In this document: positions 36,312-45,437 of the stretch, in pieces
Layout: each line of letters opens with the position of its first letter
How positions within the stretch are numbered: position 1 is the stretch's first letter
The notes under the pieces: model-generated
The model's input: the letters and a program-made list of their open reading frames with translations, nothing else
What the model was told of the DNA's origin: nothing
The model's database searches: none
Made by a program: the position numbers and the translations under genes
Source of the DNA: Pseudomonadota bacterium
GTDB taxonomy: Bacteria; Pseudomonadota; Gammaproteobacteria; Burkholderiales; Burkholderiaceae
Length of the DNA stretch: 58,654 bases
Reading direction: 5' to 3'
Assembly: GCA_029777935.1 (NCBI GenBank)
Contig: JAKORH010000028.1
Coordinates: 1-58,654 of the forward strand

Positions 36312-37844
36312 CTATTCCATCTTCGCGCCCGCGATCGCGGCATCGCGCGGCGACGAATCCTTCGCCAGCCGCGCGAGTTCCCGCGCCGCCGCTCGCAAAC
36401 GCCGCGCTCGCAGCTTCGCCATCGCGGCGCGCTGCCGTCGCGCGGCCCGCGCCGGCAACGTCGCGAGCAGATCGCGCGCGACCGCCAGATCGTTAAGCGC
36501 ACCGAGCGTGTCCTGCAGCGATGCCAAGTGCGCGCCGAGCGCGTCCGCGTACTCGCGCTGCAGCGCGCCGGCCAGCACGTCAATCGCGTACCGCAAACGC
36601 TTGGCGCGCACGCGCACGCGATGCTGGCGCGCCGGCGCGAGCCGCTCGAAACGGTCCGCATCGCGCAGCACGCGCTCGAGCGCCCGACCGATCGCCGGCG
36701 GCGCGAACTCGCGCAGCGCGATCGACGGCGGCGCCGGGGTTTCGGCCCACCGGGAAAGCTGCAGCGCCAGCCGCGCGAAGCGCGCACCCGCGAGCACCGT
36801 ACGCGCCCGCCGCAGCGCCTGCGCGCGGCGGCGCACCGCCGCAGCGCGCAGTTCGTCCGCGTGCCTTTCGGCCGAGTGCATTTCGCGCGGATTCGGCGCG
36901 AGCGCGGGCAGCGTCTGCAGCACGAACACGTCCCAGTCGCGCGCGGCGCCCAGCGCGCGCCCGAGCCAGCGCAGCTCGGCATCGAGCCGCGGCGGAAGGT
37001 CTGCTTCGTCGCGCAACAGCCGGATCGCCGAGCGCATGCGCCGCACCGCGACGCGAGCCTGGTGGATGAATTCCGGATCGTCGCCGCTGGATGTGCGGTG
37101 TGCGCCGTGCGCGTTGGCAAGGAGGATCGCGGTGCCGGTGCCGATGACCGCGCGCAGCGCCTCCGCGGTCGTGCGGCAACTCTTCAACGCGCCCGCGAAC
37201 GCCTTCGCGTTGGCCTTCACCGGCTGCGCTCCGCGCCCCTGCGCCAGCGCCACGCCGCGCGCGGCCTTCGAGTCGGCGTACGGCACCAGCGCCAGCGCCT
37301 TACTCGACCTGCCCGTGCCGACGAGTTCGAGCGCGAGCTGCCACAGCGCGGCCGCGTCGCCCGCCTTCAGCTCGAGTTCGAGTTCGCAAATCGGCGTCGA
37401 GCGTTCGCCGGCGACGATCTCGCCGCGGTCGAGCGCGATCTCGATCGCGCGATCGGCGGTAAACCACAGCGCGCGTTCGAAGCGGGTGCGGACCTGCGGC
37501 GCGATCTCGAGATCCGGCTGCACGCGCAGCAGCGTCGCCAGCGGCGTAGCGGCGAAGCGCGCGACGTCGAGGCGGCCGCCCGGCGCCGGCGTCTCCCATT
37601 CGCCGCGGCGCGCCAGCGCGGTCTGCGCGCCGAGCGTCTTCAGCGTCTGCAGCCAGCGTCGGCCGGCGCGGCGCACGCGCAGCGCGATGCCCTGCGCGGC
37701 GAGCGCGAAGCCCGCGCTGTCGTAGTAGACGGTCTCGAGCCGTTCGATCCGCGGCCGGCCGAAGCGCCGCAGCCGCTGCCGCAATCGCGCCACGTCGGCG
37801 GCGGTAACAGTGAGCTTCAGTTCGGTTTCGCGCGGCGCGTTCAC
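36312..37844 (-). CDS. CYTH and CHAD domain protein (inorganic triphosphatase-like)
   Basis: Protein of 510 residues. The N-terminal CYTH domain (1-200) has the EXEXK-like signature as ETELKLTV and ends in CELELELKAGD. The C-terminal CHAD domain (about 210-505) is helical, rich in Arg and conserved His (FIHQARVAVRRMRSAIRLLRDEAD). CYTH proteins such as E. coli YgiF hydrolyse inorganic triphosphate, and CHAD domains bind polyphosphate. It may act on polyphosphate metabolism. It is upstream of the sqr operon on the same strand, with an operator-containing gap. Confidence 0.92.
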   Translation of the reverse strand: MNAPRETELKLTVTAADVARLRQRLRRFGRPRIERLETVYYDSAGFALAAQGIALRVRRAGRRWLQTLKTLGAQTALARRGEWETPAPGGRLDVARFAATPLATLLRVQPDLEIAPQVRTRFERALWFTADRAIEIALDRGEIVAGERSTPICELELELKAGDAAALWQLALELVGTGRSSKALALVPYADSKAARGVALAQGRGAQPVKANAKAFAGALKSCRTTAEALRAVIGTGTAILLANAHGAHRTSSGDDPEFIHQARVAVRRMRSAIRLLRDEADLPPRLDAELRWLGRALGAARDWDVFVLQTLPALAPNPREMHSAERHADELRAAAVRRRAQALRRARTVLAGARFARLALQLSRWAETPAPPSIALREFAPPAIGRALERVLRDADRFERLAPARQHRVRVRAKRLRYAIDVLAGALQREYADALGAHLASLQDTLGALNDLAVARDLLATLPARAARRQRAAMAKLRARRLRAAARELARLAKDSSPRDAAIAGAKME

Positions 37845-37880
37845 CGCGGCAGTCTAGTGGCGCGATCGGTTCCCGTCCGT

Positions 37881-38294
37881 TCACCGCGACCGCGCCAGCC
37901 GCCAGAACGCCAGCGCCGGCACGACAATCCACTGCGCCAGCGGTGCCAGCCCGGTGCCGAGCCACGGCAGCCGCGGCATCGCGGCGGCGTATTCCCACGC
38001 ACCGCGCACCGAGACGTTCACCCATTCGCTGTAGACGGTGTACATCACGCCGATGGCGACCGTGAGCAGCGACACGCACAGGAAGCGCTGCCGCGGCCAG
38101 CCGTGGCCGCCGGCGAGCATCACCGCCAGCATCAGCGCGCCGCCGCCGATCAGCAGGTCGCCGCCGGTGCAGTGCGCGACCGCGAACGCGATCTCGCGCG
38201 GCGAGCCGCGGTACCAGAGGGTGTATAGCGGCAACTGCGCGAGTTCCCACAGCAGGTTGCCGATCAGCAGCAGCGCCAGATACCGCCGCGCCAT
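37881..38294 (-). CDS. conserved membrane protein of unknown function
   Basis: Small inner-membrane protein of about 137 residues with four hydrophobic helices (LALLLIGNLLWELAQLPLY, LLIGGGALMLAVMLAGG, VSLLTVAIGVMYTVYSEWVN, LAPLAQWIVVPALAFW). I do not recognise the family. The start at 38294 puts the first helix at the N-terminus; a start at 38360 would add an unlikely polar stretch. Same strand and 98 bases downstream of the YceI lipoprotein gene. Confidence 0.72.
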   Translation of the reverse strand: MARRYLALLLIGNLLWELAQLPLYTLWYRGSPREIAFAVAHCTGGDLLIGGGALMLAVMLAGGHGWPRQRFLCVSLLTVAIGVMYTVYSEWVNVSVRGAWEYAAAMPRLPWLGTGLAPLAQWIVVPALAFWRLARSR

Positions 38295-38392
38295 GGGCCA
38301 CGGGCGCACCGGGCCGCCCCAAGCGCGAGTCCCCGAGCGCGCGGCGCGAGGGTGGTCCATTCAGCGCAGGGCGGAGGCGGCGGCCGCGTGCG

Positions 38393-39130
38393 TCATGGCG
38401 AGCGCCGCGCGGCGATGCGCACGCGCACATCGATCGCGTCGCGCACGAGTAGCCCGCCGTTCAGCGCGGAGAACGGCGTGATGCCGAAATCGGACTGCCG
38501 GATCCGGAACGCCGCGATCACGCCGAGCGCGTCGCCGTCGTGGAACACCGCGGCGGGAAAGCGCACGTCGCGCGTGACGCCGCGCAGAGTGACGCGCACA
38601 GTCACGATCGGATTCCACTGCGGGCCGGCGAACTCGATCGCGTCGATGCGAATGATCGGATGCGCGGCGGCGTCGAGCACCGCGGGGCCCAGCATGTTGT
38701 CGCGCGTACCGCTCCTTGCCTGCGGCGACACTTCGGGGGCGAACTCCTCGCCCTCCTCCGCGCGCGCCTGCGGCGGATCGACCGCGAAGGAATCGACGAG
38801 GATCTCGAGGCGAAAGCCGCTCGCCGCATCGCCCGCGGCCGCCAGCAGTTCGCCGCGCACGCGTCCGACGATCACGTGATCGTGGCCGAAACGCGCCAGC
38901 GGCCCGTCGCGGTATACGAGAAGGCGCACCTCGGATGATTGCGGTTCGACCGCGTAGCGCGCAACCGCGGCCGGCAGCGCTGGTGCGGCGACGGGTGCGG
39001 GCAGCACCGCGGTCTGCGCCGCTGTCTGCGCCGCTGTCTGCGCCGCCGGCGGCGGCAGCGTCTGGCAGCCCGACAGCAACAGCGGGAATAAGAACGCGGC
39101 GGCGCGTGTCCTGTCTATCGTAGTCGACAT
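38393..39130 (-). CDS. YceI-like lipoprotein
   Basis: Protein of 245 residues with a lipobox (LLLSGCQ) and an Ala/Pro/Gln linker built from three tandem 12-base units (AAQT repeats, near 39008-39050). A YceI-type lipocalin-like domain follows (RYAVEPQSSEVRLLVYRDGPLARFGHDHVIVGRVRG in sequence). YceI proteins bind polyisoprenoids such as ubiquinone precursors. It is divergent from cytochrome b561 and the second YceI gene, only 21 bases apart, so the three genes probably work together at the periplasmic face. Confidence 0.85.
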   Translation of the reverse strand: MSTTIDRTRAAAFLFPLLLSGCQTLPPPAAQTAAQTAAQTAVLPAPVAAPALPAAVARYAVEPQSSEVRLLVYRDGPLARFGHDHVIVGRVRGELLAAAGDAASGFRLEILVDSFAVDPPQARAEEGEEFAPEVSPQARSGTRDNMLGPAVLDAAAHPIIRIDAIEFAGPQWNPIVTVRVTLRGVTRDVRFPAAVFHDGDALGVIAAFRIRQSDFGITPFSALNGGLLVRDAIDVRVRIAARRSP

Positions 39131-39151
39131 CTCAGCACGGACCACGCTCAC

Positions 39152-39715
39152 GTGTCCCGGTTCCCGAACTCGATCGATGCGTACGGCGCGGTGGCGCAGG
39201 CGCTGCACTGGCTGGTGGCCGTGCTGGTGCTGGCGCAGATTGCGCTTGGCGTGTACGCCGCGCATCTTCCCGTCAGCCTCGCGCGGCTGCAATGGCTGTC
39301 GCGCCACAAGTCGCTCGGATTGGCGATCCTCGTGCTGGTGCTCGCGCGGCTCGCGTGGCGCGCGCGGCAGGCGCCGCCTGTGCTGCCCGCGTGGCTGCCG
39401 CGCTGGGAGCGGCGCGCGGCCCTCGCCGCGCATCGCGCGCTGTACGTGCTGCTGCTGCTGACGCCGCTGGCGGGCTGGCTGTACGCGTCGGCGGCGGGAC
39501 TGTCGGCGAACTGGTTCGGCATGTTCGTGGTGCCGGACCTGATCGACCGCAACCGCGAACTCGCGCCGCTGCTCAGGACAGTACACATTGCTTGTGCCGC
39601 GGCGTTCGCGCTGCTGATCGCGCTGCACGTCGCGGCAGCGCTGCGCCACGCGCTCGTGCTGCGCGACGGCGTGATGCACCGGATGCTGCCGTGGCGGCCG
39701 CAGCGCAGCCGATGA
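39152..39715 (+). CDS. cytochrome b561
   Basis: Four-helix b-type cytochrome of 187 residues. Likely haem-ligand histidines are in VAQALHWLVAVLVL, LSRHKSLGLAIL, AAHRALYVLLLL and ALLIALHVAAALRHAL. It transfers electrons between quinone and a periplasmic acceptor such as superoxide. The start is GTG at 39152, directly before the conserved DAYGAVAQALHW. Its stop overlaps the YceI gene start. The pairing with yceI is common in proteobacteria. Confidence 0.92.
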   Translation: MSRFPNSIDAYGAVAQALHWLVAVLVLAQIALGVYAAHLPVSLARLQWLSRHKSLGLAILVLVLARLAWRARQAPPVLPAWLPRWERRAALAAHRALYVLLLLTPLAGWLYASAAGLSANWFGMFVVPDLIDRNRELAPLLRTVHIACAAAFALLIALHVAAALRHALVLRDGVMHRMLPWRPQRSR

Positions 39716-40263
39716 TGCGCGGCCTGTTCGTGCTCGCGCTCTTGCTCGCATTCGTGCTGCCGGTCGCGGCAGCGGCCGAGTGCTACCGCGTCGATCCCGC
39801 GGCGAGCCGCGTGCGCTTCGAGGCGCAGCAGACCGGCGCGCCGTTTCGCGGCGTGTTCCGCCGTTTCGGGGGCGAGATCTGCGTCGAGCAGGGCAAGGTC
39901 ACGAGCGTCGACGTGTGGCTGGAGCCGGCCTCCGTCGACACGGGCTTGCCGGAAATCGACGCCGCGCTGAAGGACAAGGACTTCTTCGACACCGCGGCGT
40001 ATCCGCGCATCGCGTTCACCGGAGCGGCGAGCGATCCCGCCCCCGGCCGGCAGGTCGCTCGCGGCACGCTGCAGGTCAAGGGCACGCGGCGCACGATCGA
40101 CGTGCCGTTCGCGCTCGATGCGGCGCAAGCGCGGCGCGCGATTACGGGATCATTCACGCTGAACCGCCTCGACTACGGCATCGGCACCGGAGAATGGGCC
40201 GACACGCGCTGGCTGGGTGCGCAGGTGCACGTCGAGTTCAGCGCTTCGCTGGCGCCGCAGTAG
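39712..40263 (+). CDS. YceI family periplasmic protein
   Basis: Protein of 183 residues with a signal peptide (MMRGLFVLALLLAFVLPVAAAA) and the lipocalin-like YceI fold: CYRVDPAASRVRFEAQQTG, FDTAAYPRIAFTG, GTLQVKGTRRTIDVPF and FTLNRLDYGIGTGEWAD. It probably binds an isoprenoid quinone-like ligand. It overlaps cytochrome b561 by 4 bases and is a likely partner. Confidence 0.92.
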   Translation: MMRGLFVLALLLAFVLPVAAAAECYRVDPAASRVRFEAQQTGAPFRGVFRRFGGEICVEQGKVTSVDVWLEPASVDTGLPEIDAALKDKDFFDTAAYPRIAFTGAASDPAPGRQVARGTLQVKGTRRTIDVPFALDAAQARRAITGSFTLNRLDYGIGTGEWADTRWLGAQVHVEFSASLAPQ

Positions 40264-40277
40264 TCACGCCGGCCTGA

Positions 40278-42536
40278 TCACGCCGACCGCAGCCGCAGCG
40301 CATTGCCGACCACGCTGACCGACGAGAAGCTCATCGCTGCTGCGGCGATCAGCGGCGACAGCAGCAGCCCGAAGAACGGATACAGCACGCCCGCCGCGAT
40401 CGGCACGCCGAGCGCGTTGTAGACCAGCGCGAAGCCGAGGTTCTGCTTCATGTTCGACACGGTCGCCTGCGACAGCTCGCGCGCCCGCGCGATGCCGCGC
40501 AGGTCGCCCTTGACCAGCGTGACGTGGCTGGCGGCCATCGCCACGTCCGTACCGGTGCCCATCGCGATGCCGACGTCGGCGGCAGCGAGCGCAGGCGCGT
40601 CGTTGATGCCGTCGCCCGCCATCGCAACGCGCCGGCCGTCGCGCTTGAACTTCGTGACCAGTTCGGCCTTGTCCTGCGGCCGTACTTCGCCGTAGACCTC
40701 GCCGATGCCGAGCTGCGCCGCCACCGCGCGCGCGGTCGCGAGCCCGTCGCCGGTGGCCATCACGACGTGGATGCCCGCGCGCGCGAGCACCCGCAGCGCG
40801 TCGGGCGTCGACTCCTTGATCGGATCGGCCACCGCGATCAACCCCGCGAGCCGGCCGCCAACGACGACGAACACCACGCTCGCCGCCTGCGCGCGCAGCG
40901 CCTCGGCCTGCGGCAAGAGCGGCGTCACGTCGACGCCGAGTTCGCGCATCAGCACCGCGTTGCCGACCGCGACCGCTGCGCCGTCGATGCGCCCGCGCAC
41001 GCCGATGCCGGTCGACGATTCGAAGTCCTGCGCACTGGCAAGCACCAGGCCGCGCCGGCGCGCTTCGGCGACGATCGCCTCGGCCAAAGGATGCTCGGAG
41101 CCCGCGTCGAGGCTGGCGGCCGCGCGCAGCACCTCGTCCTCCTCGAAGCCGGGCGCCGGGATCGCCGACCGGAACGCCGGCTTGCCGACCGTCAGCGTGC
41201 CGGTCTTGTCGACGATCAGCGTGTCGATTCTTCGCAGGTGCTCGATCGCTTCCGCGTCCTTGAACAGCACGCCCGAGGTCGCCGCGCGGCCGGTGGCGAC
41301 CATCACCGACATCGGCGTGGCGAGCCCCAGCGCACACGGGCACGCGATGATCAGCACGGCGATCGCATTGATCGTGCCGTACACCCACGACGGCTCGGGG
41401 CCGAACACGCCCCAGGCGAAGAACGTGGCGAGCGCGATCGCGCCGACCGCGAGCACGAACCAGTACGACACCGCATCGGCCATCCGCTGCAACGGTGCGC
41501 GCGAGCGCTGCGCGGTGGCGACCATCTGCACGATCTGCGACAACACCGTTTCGGCGCCGACCTTCTCGGCGCGCATGATGAGGCTGCCAGTGCCGTTGAT
41601 GGTGGCGCCGATCACGCGCTCGCCAAGCTGCTTTTCGACCGGGATCGGCTCGCCGGTCAGCATCGGCTCGTCGATCGACGAGCGGCCTTCGAGCACCACG
41701 CCGTCGACTGGCACCTTCTCGCCCGGCCGCACGCGCAGCCGGTCGCCGACGTGTACGTGCGCCAGCGGGATGTCCTCCTCGCTGCCGTCGTCGCACAGCC
41801 GGCGCGCGGTCGTCGGCGCCAGCCCCAGCAGCGCCCTGATCGCCGCGCTCGTTGCCGAGCGGGCACGCAGTTCCAGGACCTGACCGAGCAGCGTCAGCGA
41901 AACGATCACCGCCGCCGCCTCGAAGTACACGCCGATGCGGCCGTGTACGGCAAACGAAACCGGAAAGATTTGCGGCGCGATCGTCGCCACCGCGCTGTAC
42001 AGGTACGCGATGCCCACGCCGGTGCCGATCAGCGTCCACATGTTCGGGCTGCGATTCCGGATCGACTGCTGCCAGCGCACGAAGAACGGCCATGCTGCCC
42101 ACCACACCACCGGCGCGGCGAGCACCAGCTCGATCCAGCTCTGCGTGGCCGGTTCGAACCACTGCAGCCGATGGCCGAACATCGCCAGCACGGTGACGAT
42201 CGTGGTCAGCAGCAGCGTCCACCGGAAGCGGCGCGTGAAGTCGACCAGTTCCGGATTCGGCCCTTCCTCGAGCGACGGCAGCTCCGGCTCGAGCGCCATG
42301 CCGCAGATCGGGCAGTTGCCGGGCTGCGGCTGGCGAATCTGCGGATGCATCGGGCACGTGTACATGGTGCCGGGTGCAGCCGGCACGGCCTGTGCAGCGC
42401 CGTCGTCGTGGTGATGCGTAGGATCGCCGTGCAAATGCGCGTGGTGCGAGTGCGCATGCTCATGGCCGTGCGCGCGGCCGGCACGGTCGGCGTGCCGGTC
42501 CCGCTCCAGTTCGGTGCCCTCGGTTCGCTTCAGCAT
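40278..42536 (-). CDS. copA: copper-translocating P1B-type ATPase
   Basis: Cu(I) exporter of 752 residues. The N-terminus is His-rich ([16 protein letters not shown]), followed by a heavy-metal-binding YHS-like domain ([10 protein letters not shown] and [12 protein letters not shown]) in place of the usual CXXC ferredoxin-like domains. Motifs are CPC in [13 protein letters not shown], phosphorylation site [21 protein letters not shown], and the TM7/TM8 signatures YNALGVP and [16 protein letters not shown] typical of P1B-1. ATG at 42536 has AAAGGGAG upstream. Divergent from the MerR gene, with a MerR-type promoter. Confidence 0.95.
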   Translation of the reverse strand: MLKRTEGTELERDRHADRAGRAHGHEHAHSHHAHLHGDPTHHHDDGAAQAVPAAPGTMYTCPMHPQIRQPQPGNCPICGMALEPELPSLEEGPNPELVDFTRRFRWTLLLTTIVTVLAMFGHRLQWFEPATQSWIELVLAAPVVWWAAWPFFVRWQQSIRNRSPNMWTLIGTGVGIAYLYSAVATIAPQIFPVSFAVHGRIGVYFEAAAVIVSLTLLGQVLELRARSATSAAIRALLGLAPTTARRLCDDGSEEDIPLAHVHVGDRLRVRPGEKVPVDGVVLEGRSSIDEPMLTGEPIPVEKQLGERVIGATINGTGSLIMRAEKVGAETVLSQIVQMVATAQRSRAPLQRMADAVSYWFVLAVGAIALATFFAWGVFGPEPSWVYGTINAIAVLIIACPCALGLATPMSVMVATGRAATSGVLFKDAEAIEHLRRIDTLIVDKTGTLTVGKPAFRSAIPAPGFEEDEVLRAAASLDAGSEHPLAEAIVAEARRRGLVLASAQDFESSTGIGVRGRIDGAAVAVGNAVLMRELGVDVTPLLPQAEALRAQAASVVFVVVGGRLAGLIAVADPIKESTPDALRVLARAGIHVVMATGDGLATARAVAAQLGIGEVYGEVRPQDKAELVTKFKRDGRRVAMAGDGINDAPALAAADVGIAMGTGTDVAMAASHVTLVKGDLRGIARARELSQATVSNMKQNLGFALVYNALGVPIAAGVLYPFFGLLLSPLIAAAAMSFSSVSVVGNALRLRSA

Positions 42537-42561
42537 CGCGCTCCCTTTCATTGATGTAGGC

Positions 42562-42593
42562 ATCCTAGACTCCGTACCCGAGTACGGAGTCAA
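42562..42593 (-). promoter_or_regulatory. MerR-type promoter of the P-type ATPase gene
   Basis: On the minus strand, -35 TTGACT (42593-42588) and -10 TAGGAT (42567-42562) are separated by 20 bases, the over-long spacer typical of MerR-activated promoters. The dyad ACTCCGTAC-N4-GTACGGAGT (42569-42590) occupies the spacer. This is the classic layout for distortion activation. Confidence 0.85.
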
Positions 42594-42609
42594 GCCCGGG
42601 AATCCCGCG

Positions 42610-43026
42610 ATGAACGAAATGACCATGACCATCGGCGCTCTGGCGGCGGCCGACGACGTCAACGTCGAGACGGTGCGCTATTACCAGCGCCGCGGCCTGC
42701 TGCCGCTGCCCGCCAAGGGCGCGCGCGGCGCAGGCACCGTGCGCCGGTATGGTGCGGCCGACGCTGCGCGGCTCGTCTTCATCCGCCGCGCGCAGCAACT
42801 CGGCTTCGCGCTGGACGAGATCGGCGAACTGCTGCAGCTTCAGGACGGCACCGACCGCCGATCGATCCGCCGCATCGCCTCGCGACGGCTCGCGCAGATC
42901 CGCGGCCGCGTGGACGATCTGCAGCGAATGCAGAAGACGCTCGAGCACCTGATCCACGCGTGCGAGCATTCGGCGCGGCGCCCGACCTGCCCGATCATCG
43001 ATTCGATCGCGACCGGCGTCCGCTAG
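42610..43026 (+). CDS. MerR-family metal-responsive regulator
   Basis: Regulator of 138 residues. The N-terminal winged helix is [25 protein letters not shown], and a coiled-coil dimerisation helix follows. The metal loop has Cys118 and Cys127 ([13 protein letters not shown]) with the 8-residue spacing of MerR (Cys117/Cys126), not the 7 of CueR. The residue at the MerR Cys82 position is not Cys (QDGTDRRS). It probably senses a metal through two thiols, perhaps Cu(I), and activates the ATPase. ATG at 42610 is used. Confidence 0.9.
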   Translation: MNEMTMTIGALAAADDVNVETVRYYQRRGLLPLPAKGARGAGTVRRYGAADAARLVFIRRAQQLGFALDEIGELLQLQDGTDRRSIRRIASRRLAQIRGRVDDLQRMQKTLEHLIHACEHSARRPTCPIIDSIATGVR

Positions 43027-43087
43027 GTTTCGCGCGCGTCAGGCCGCGAGATCGCGCTTCTTCTGCGTAGCGGGCACCTCTCGCCGG

Positions 43088-43720
43088 TCACCACGCGTGG
43101 CGCTTCAACTGCTCGCGCTGCTGCGGCGTCAGCAGGGCCTCGGCCTTGTCGCGCGCGTCGAGCGTGTTTTCGATCATCTTCAGCCGCAGATCGGACATGT
43201 CCTTGTAGGCCGCGAGGATCGCGGCGCGATCGCGCTTGCCTGCGCTCCACGCATCGCGCAGCCTGGCCATGTCGTCCTGCATCTTGCCCATCACGTCCCA
43301 GTTCTTGCGGCGCAGATCGTCTTCGACCTTGAGCACCTGCTGGCGCTGGCTGTCGGTCAGGTCGAGGCGCGCAATGAGACCGAGACCGGGACCCATCATC
43401 CCCATGCCCATGCCGCCCATCATGGGCATGCCGCCCATCATTCCCGGCCCCATGCCCATTCCGCCGTACCGTCCCATCATTCCCGGATCCATGCCCCACC
43501 CGCCGCGGCCGCCCATTCCCCAGCCCCAGTCGTCGCCATCGCGATGGTGCCAGCCGGGCCCGTTGCCGGGATAACCGGGGCCGTGGCCACCCATCATTCC
43601 CGACCCCATTCCCGGGCCCATCGCCGGCGGCGGCGCCTGCGTCTGCGTCTGCTGCGCGAAGGCTGTTGCGCCGATACCCAATGCGGTCGCTGCGACGATC
43701 GCGGTTCGTTTCCAGTTCAT
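43088..43720 (-). CDS. Spy/CpxP-like periplasmic protein with Met/Gly-rich segment
   Basis: Exported protein of 210 residues. After the signal peptide (AIVAATALGIGATAFA) comes a long Gly/Met/Pro-rich stretch (about residues 30-115) with many MGMGPGMMGGM-type units plus WHHRDGDDWGWG. A helical Spy-like domain follows with LTDSQRQQVLKVEDDLRR and LTPQQREQLKRHAW. Spy proteins are periplasmic chaperones, and the Met-rich part could bind Cu(I). ATG at 43720 has AAGGAGAAG. Located in the copper island, convergent with merR. Confidence 0.88.
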   Translation of the reverse strand: MNWKRTAIVAATALGIGATAFAQQTQTQAPPPAMGPGMGSGMMGGHGPGYPGNGPGWHHRDGDDWGWGMGGRGGWGMDPGMMGRYGGMGMGPGMMGGMPMMGGMGMGMMGPGLGLIARLDLTDSQRQQVLKVEDDLRRKNWDVMGKMQDDMARLRDAWSAGKRDRAAILAAYKDMSDLRLKMIENTLDARDKAEALLTPQQREQLKRHAW

Positions 43721-44057
43721 GTGCTTCTCCTTCGACCGATCGATGCGAGAGCTTTGAACGGCCAATGATGGCCAAGGTTCAACGTTCCTTGTCCCAACTT
43801 CGGGCCGTTTGCGCGGCGTCAACTCCGGGCATCTGCCCGGGTGTCCTGTCCACGAACGACTCGGAACCATCGATCCGCTGGCGCACCTGCGGCCGCGTGG
43901 CGACGCGCGCAGGGTGCGCGTCGGTCACGCCTTCACGGACCGGCCAGGGTCCGCGCCGGTAACCAACTCTCGAACCTGCGGACGCAGCGCCGACGATTTC
44001 GCGGCATCGACTGGGTGCACAAGACTTCAGTACAACGCCGCCGCAGGGAACGCGCAG
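43721..44057. other. 337-base gap before the LanC-like gene
   Basis: Holds the promoter regions of the divergent Spy-like and LanC-like genes. I see no tRNA, clear operator, terminator or small peptide gene with a ribosome-binding site. An open frame runs through it in phase with the LanC-like gene, but its composition does not look like the conserved protein. Confidence 0.4.
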
Positions 44058-45296
44058 ATGCTCTACGACCCCGCCCGTCACGAACCGCTGCGCGCCGACG
44101 CATGGGACGAGTCGCGCGCACGGGACATGATCGCGCGCATCGTGCGCGATGCGGAAGCGAGCTTCTCCGCGCAGTCGCATTGGCCGATCCATCCGAAGGA
44201 TGCCGACGGCGGCGACACCGGGCCACTGTATCCGCTCTACTTCGGCGCCTGCGGCGTCGCGTGGGCGTTGCATTACCTGCAGGCGGTCGGCGCGGCGCGG
44301 CTCGAGCGTTCCCATGCCGATTACGTCGATGCGCTGCTGCCGCTGAATCGGGCCTGGCTGCGTGCGAGCGGAGGCACGGGCGCGAACCTCGCCTCCTATC
44401 TGATGGGCGACACCGGCTTCCTGCTGCTCAGTCACTGGCTGGCCCCGACGGAACAGAAGGCGACCCGACTGGAACAACTGATCGCCGGCAACCTCGGCCA
44501 TCCGACGCGCGAACTGATGTGGGGCGCACCGGGCACGCTGCTCGCGGCTCTCTTCCTGCACGAGCGCACGGGCGAGGCGCGCTGGGCCGAGCTTCATCGC
44601 GCCACCGCGCGCAAGCTGTGGTCGCAACTGCAGTGGTCGCCCGAATATCAGTCTCGTTACTGGACCCAGGACATGTACGGCCGCATCAGCACGTATCTCG
44701 GCGGCGTGCACGGGTTCGTTGCGACCGCCGCTGCGCTGATCCGTGGCCGGCACCTGTTGGCGGAAGAATGGGCTGAATGGGAGCAGTGCATCGCGCAGAC
44801 CATCGAGCGCACCGCGATGCGCGAGGGTCGAGGCGCCAACTGGCCCGCAGTGCTCTACATGCCCGCCAGCCGGGCGCCGATCCTGCTGATGCAGTTCTGC
44901 CACGGCGCACCCGGCTTCGTCGTCTGCCTCGCCGATTTTCCGGGCACCGCACTCGACGAGCTGCTGCTCGCCGCGGGCGAGACGATCTGGGACGCGGGCC
45001 CGCTGGCGAAGGGCTCGAACCTATGCCACGGCACTGGCGGCAACGGTTATGCCTTTCTCGGGCTGTATCGCCGCACGCGCGATCCGCTTTGGCTCGAGCG
45101 GGCGCGCGCGTTCGCGATGCACGCGATGGCGCAGACCGAAGCGGACGCCGCACGCTACGGGCAGATGCGATATTCGCTGTGGACGGGAGATCCGGGGCTG
45201 GCGATATACCTGTGGGACTGCATCGGCGGCGCAGGTGCGTTTCCGACGCTGGACGTGTTCTTCGCGAACGAAGCGAGGCACGGTCCGGTGCGGTGA
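44058..45296 (+). CDS. LanC-like (LanCL) zinc enzyme
   Basis: Protein of 412 residues built from repeated GXXG helical hairpins: LYFGACGVAWAL, LMGDTGFLLL, MWGAPGTLLAALFLHE, YLGGVHGFVATAAAL, FCHGAPGFVVCL, LCHGTGGNGYAFLGLYRRT and TGDPGLAIYLWDC. Zinc ligands Cys281, Cys323 and His324 match LanCL1 (276, 322, 323). LanC enzymes add thiols to dehydro-amino acids; LanCL proteins use glutathione. No LanB/LanM dehydratase, precursor peptide or exporter is visible, so this is an orphan LanCL. ATG at 44058 is the first Met before the conserved fold. It sits between copper-resistance genes. Confidence 0.88.
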   Translation: MLYDPARHEPLRADAWDESRARDMIARIVRDAEASFSAQSHWPIHPKDADGGDTGPLYPLYFGACGVAWALHYLQAVGAARLERSHADYVDALLPLNRAWLRASGGTGANLASYLMGDTGFLLLSHWLAPTEQKATRLEQLIAGNLGHPTRELMWGAPGTLLAALFLHERTGEARWAELHRATARKLWSQLQWSPEYQSRYWTQDMYGRISTYLGGVHGFVATAAALIRGRHLLAEEWAEWEQCIAQTIERTAMREGRGANWPAVLYMPASRAPILLMQFCHGAPGFVVCLADFPGTALDELLLAAGETIWDAGPLAKGSNLCHGTGGNGYAFLGLYRRTRDPLWLERARAFAMHAMAQTEADAARYGQMRYSLWTGDPGLAIYLWDCIGGAGAFPTLDVFFANEARHGPVR

Positions 45297-45344
45297 AGGC
45301 GTCGCCTCCGATCACGCCGCCTGTGCGCGGCAGGACTACCCGGC

Positions 45345-45358
45345 TTGCGCTAGCGCAA
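45345..45358. promoter_or_regulatory. 14-bp palindrome upstream of the small Cys/His protein
   Basis: TTGCGCTAGCGCAA is a perfect palindrome in the 141-base gap before the gene at 45438. A TTGACG box (45394-45399) follows, with GTAACGAGTATCGTAAC as a second imperfect dyad. Together they look like a regulated promoter; the regulator is unknown. Confidence 0.4.
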
Positions 45359-45437
45359 ACGCCCGCGGCGGGCGCACCGCTAACCTGCGCGCGTTGACGG
45401 TGTGTAACGAGTATCGTAACCGCACACCGGAACCCGA

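Noticed and set aside
33353..36496. Plus-strand open frame of over 1000 codons opposite sqr, DUF302 and the adaptor
   Set aside because: It spans several well-supported genes on the other strand and has no domain-like segments.
37881..38360. Start of the small membrane protein at 38360
   Set aside because: It adds 22 polar, low-conservation-looking residues before the first helix and has no ribosome-binding site.
43960..44040. tRNA-like stretch with a reverse-strand GGTTCGA-type motif
   Set aside because: No acceptor, D or anticodon stems could be paired around it.
43870..44057. Lanthipeptide precursor gene upstream of the LanC-like enzyme
   Set aside because: No short reading frame with a ribosome-binding site, leader and Ser/Thr/Cys-rich core was found.
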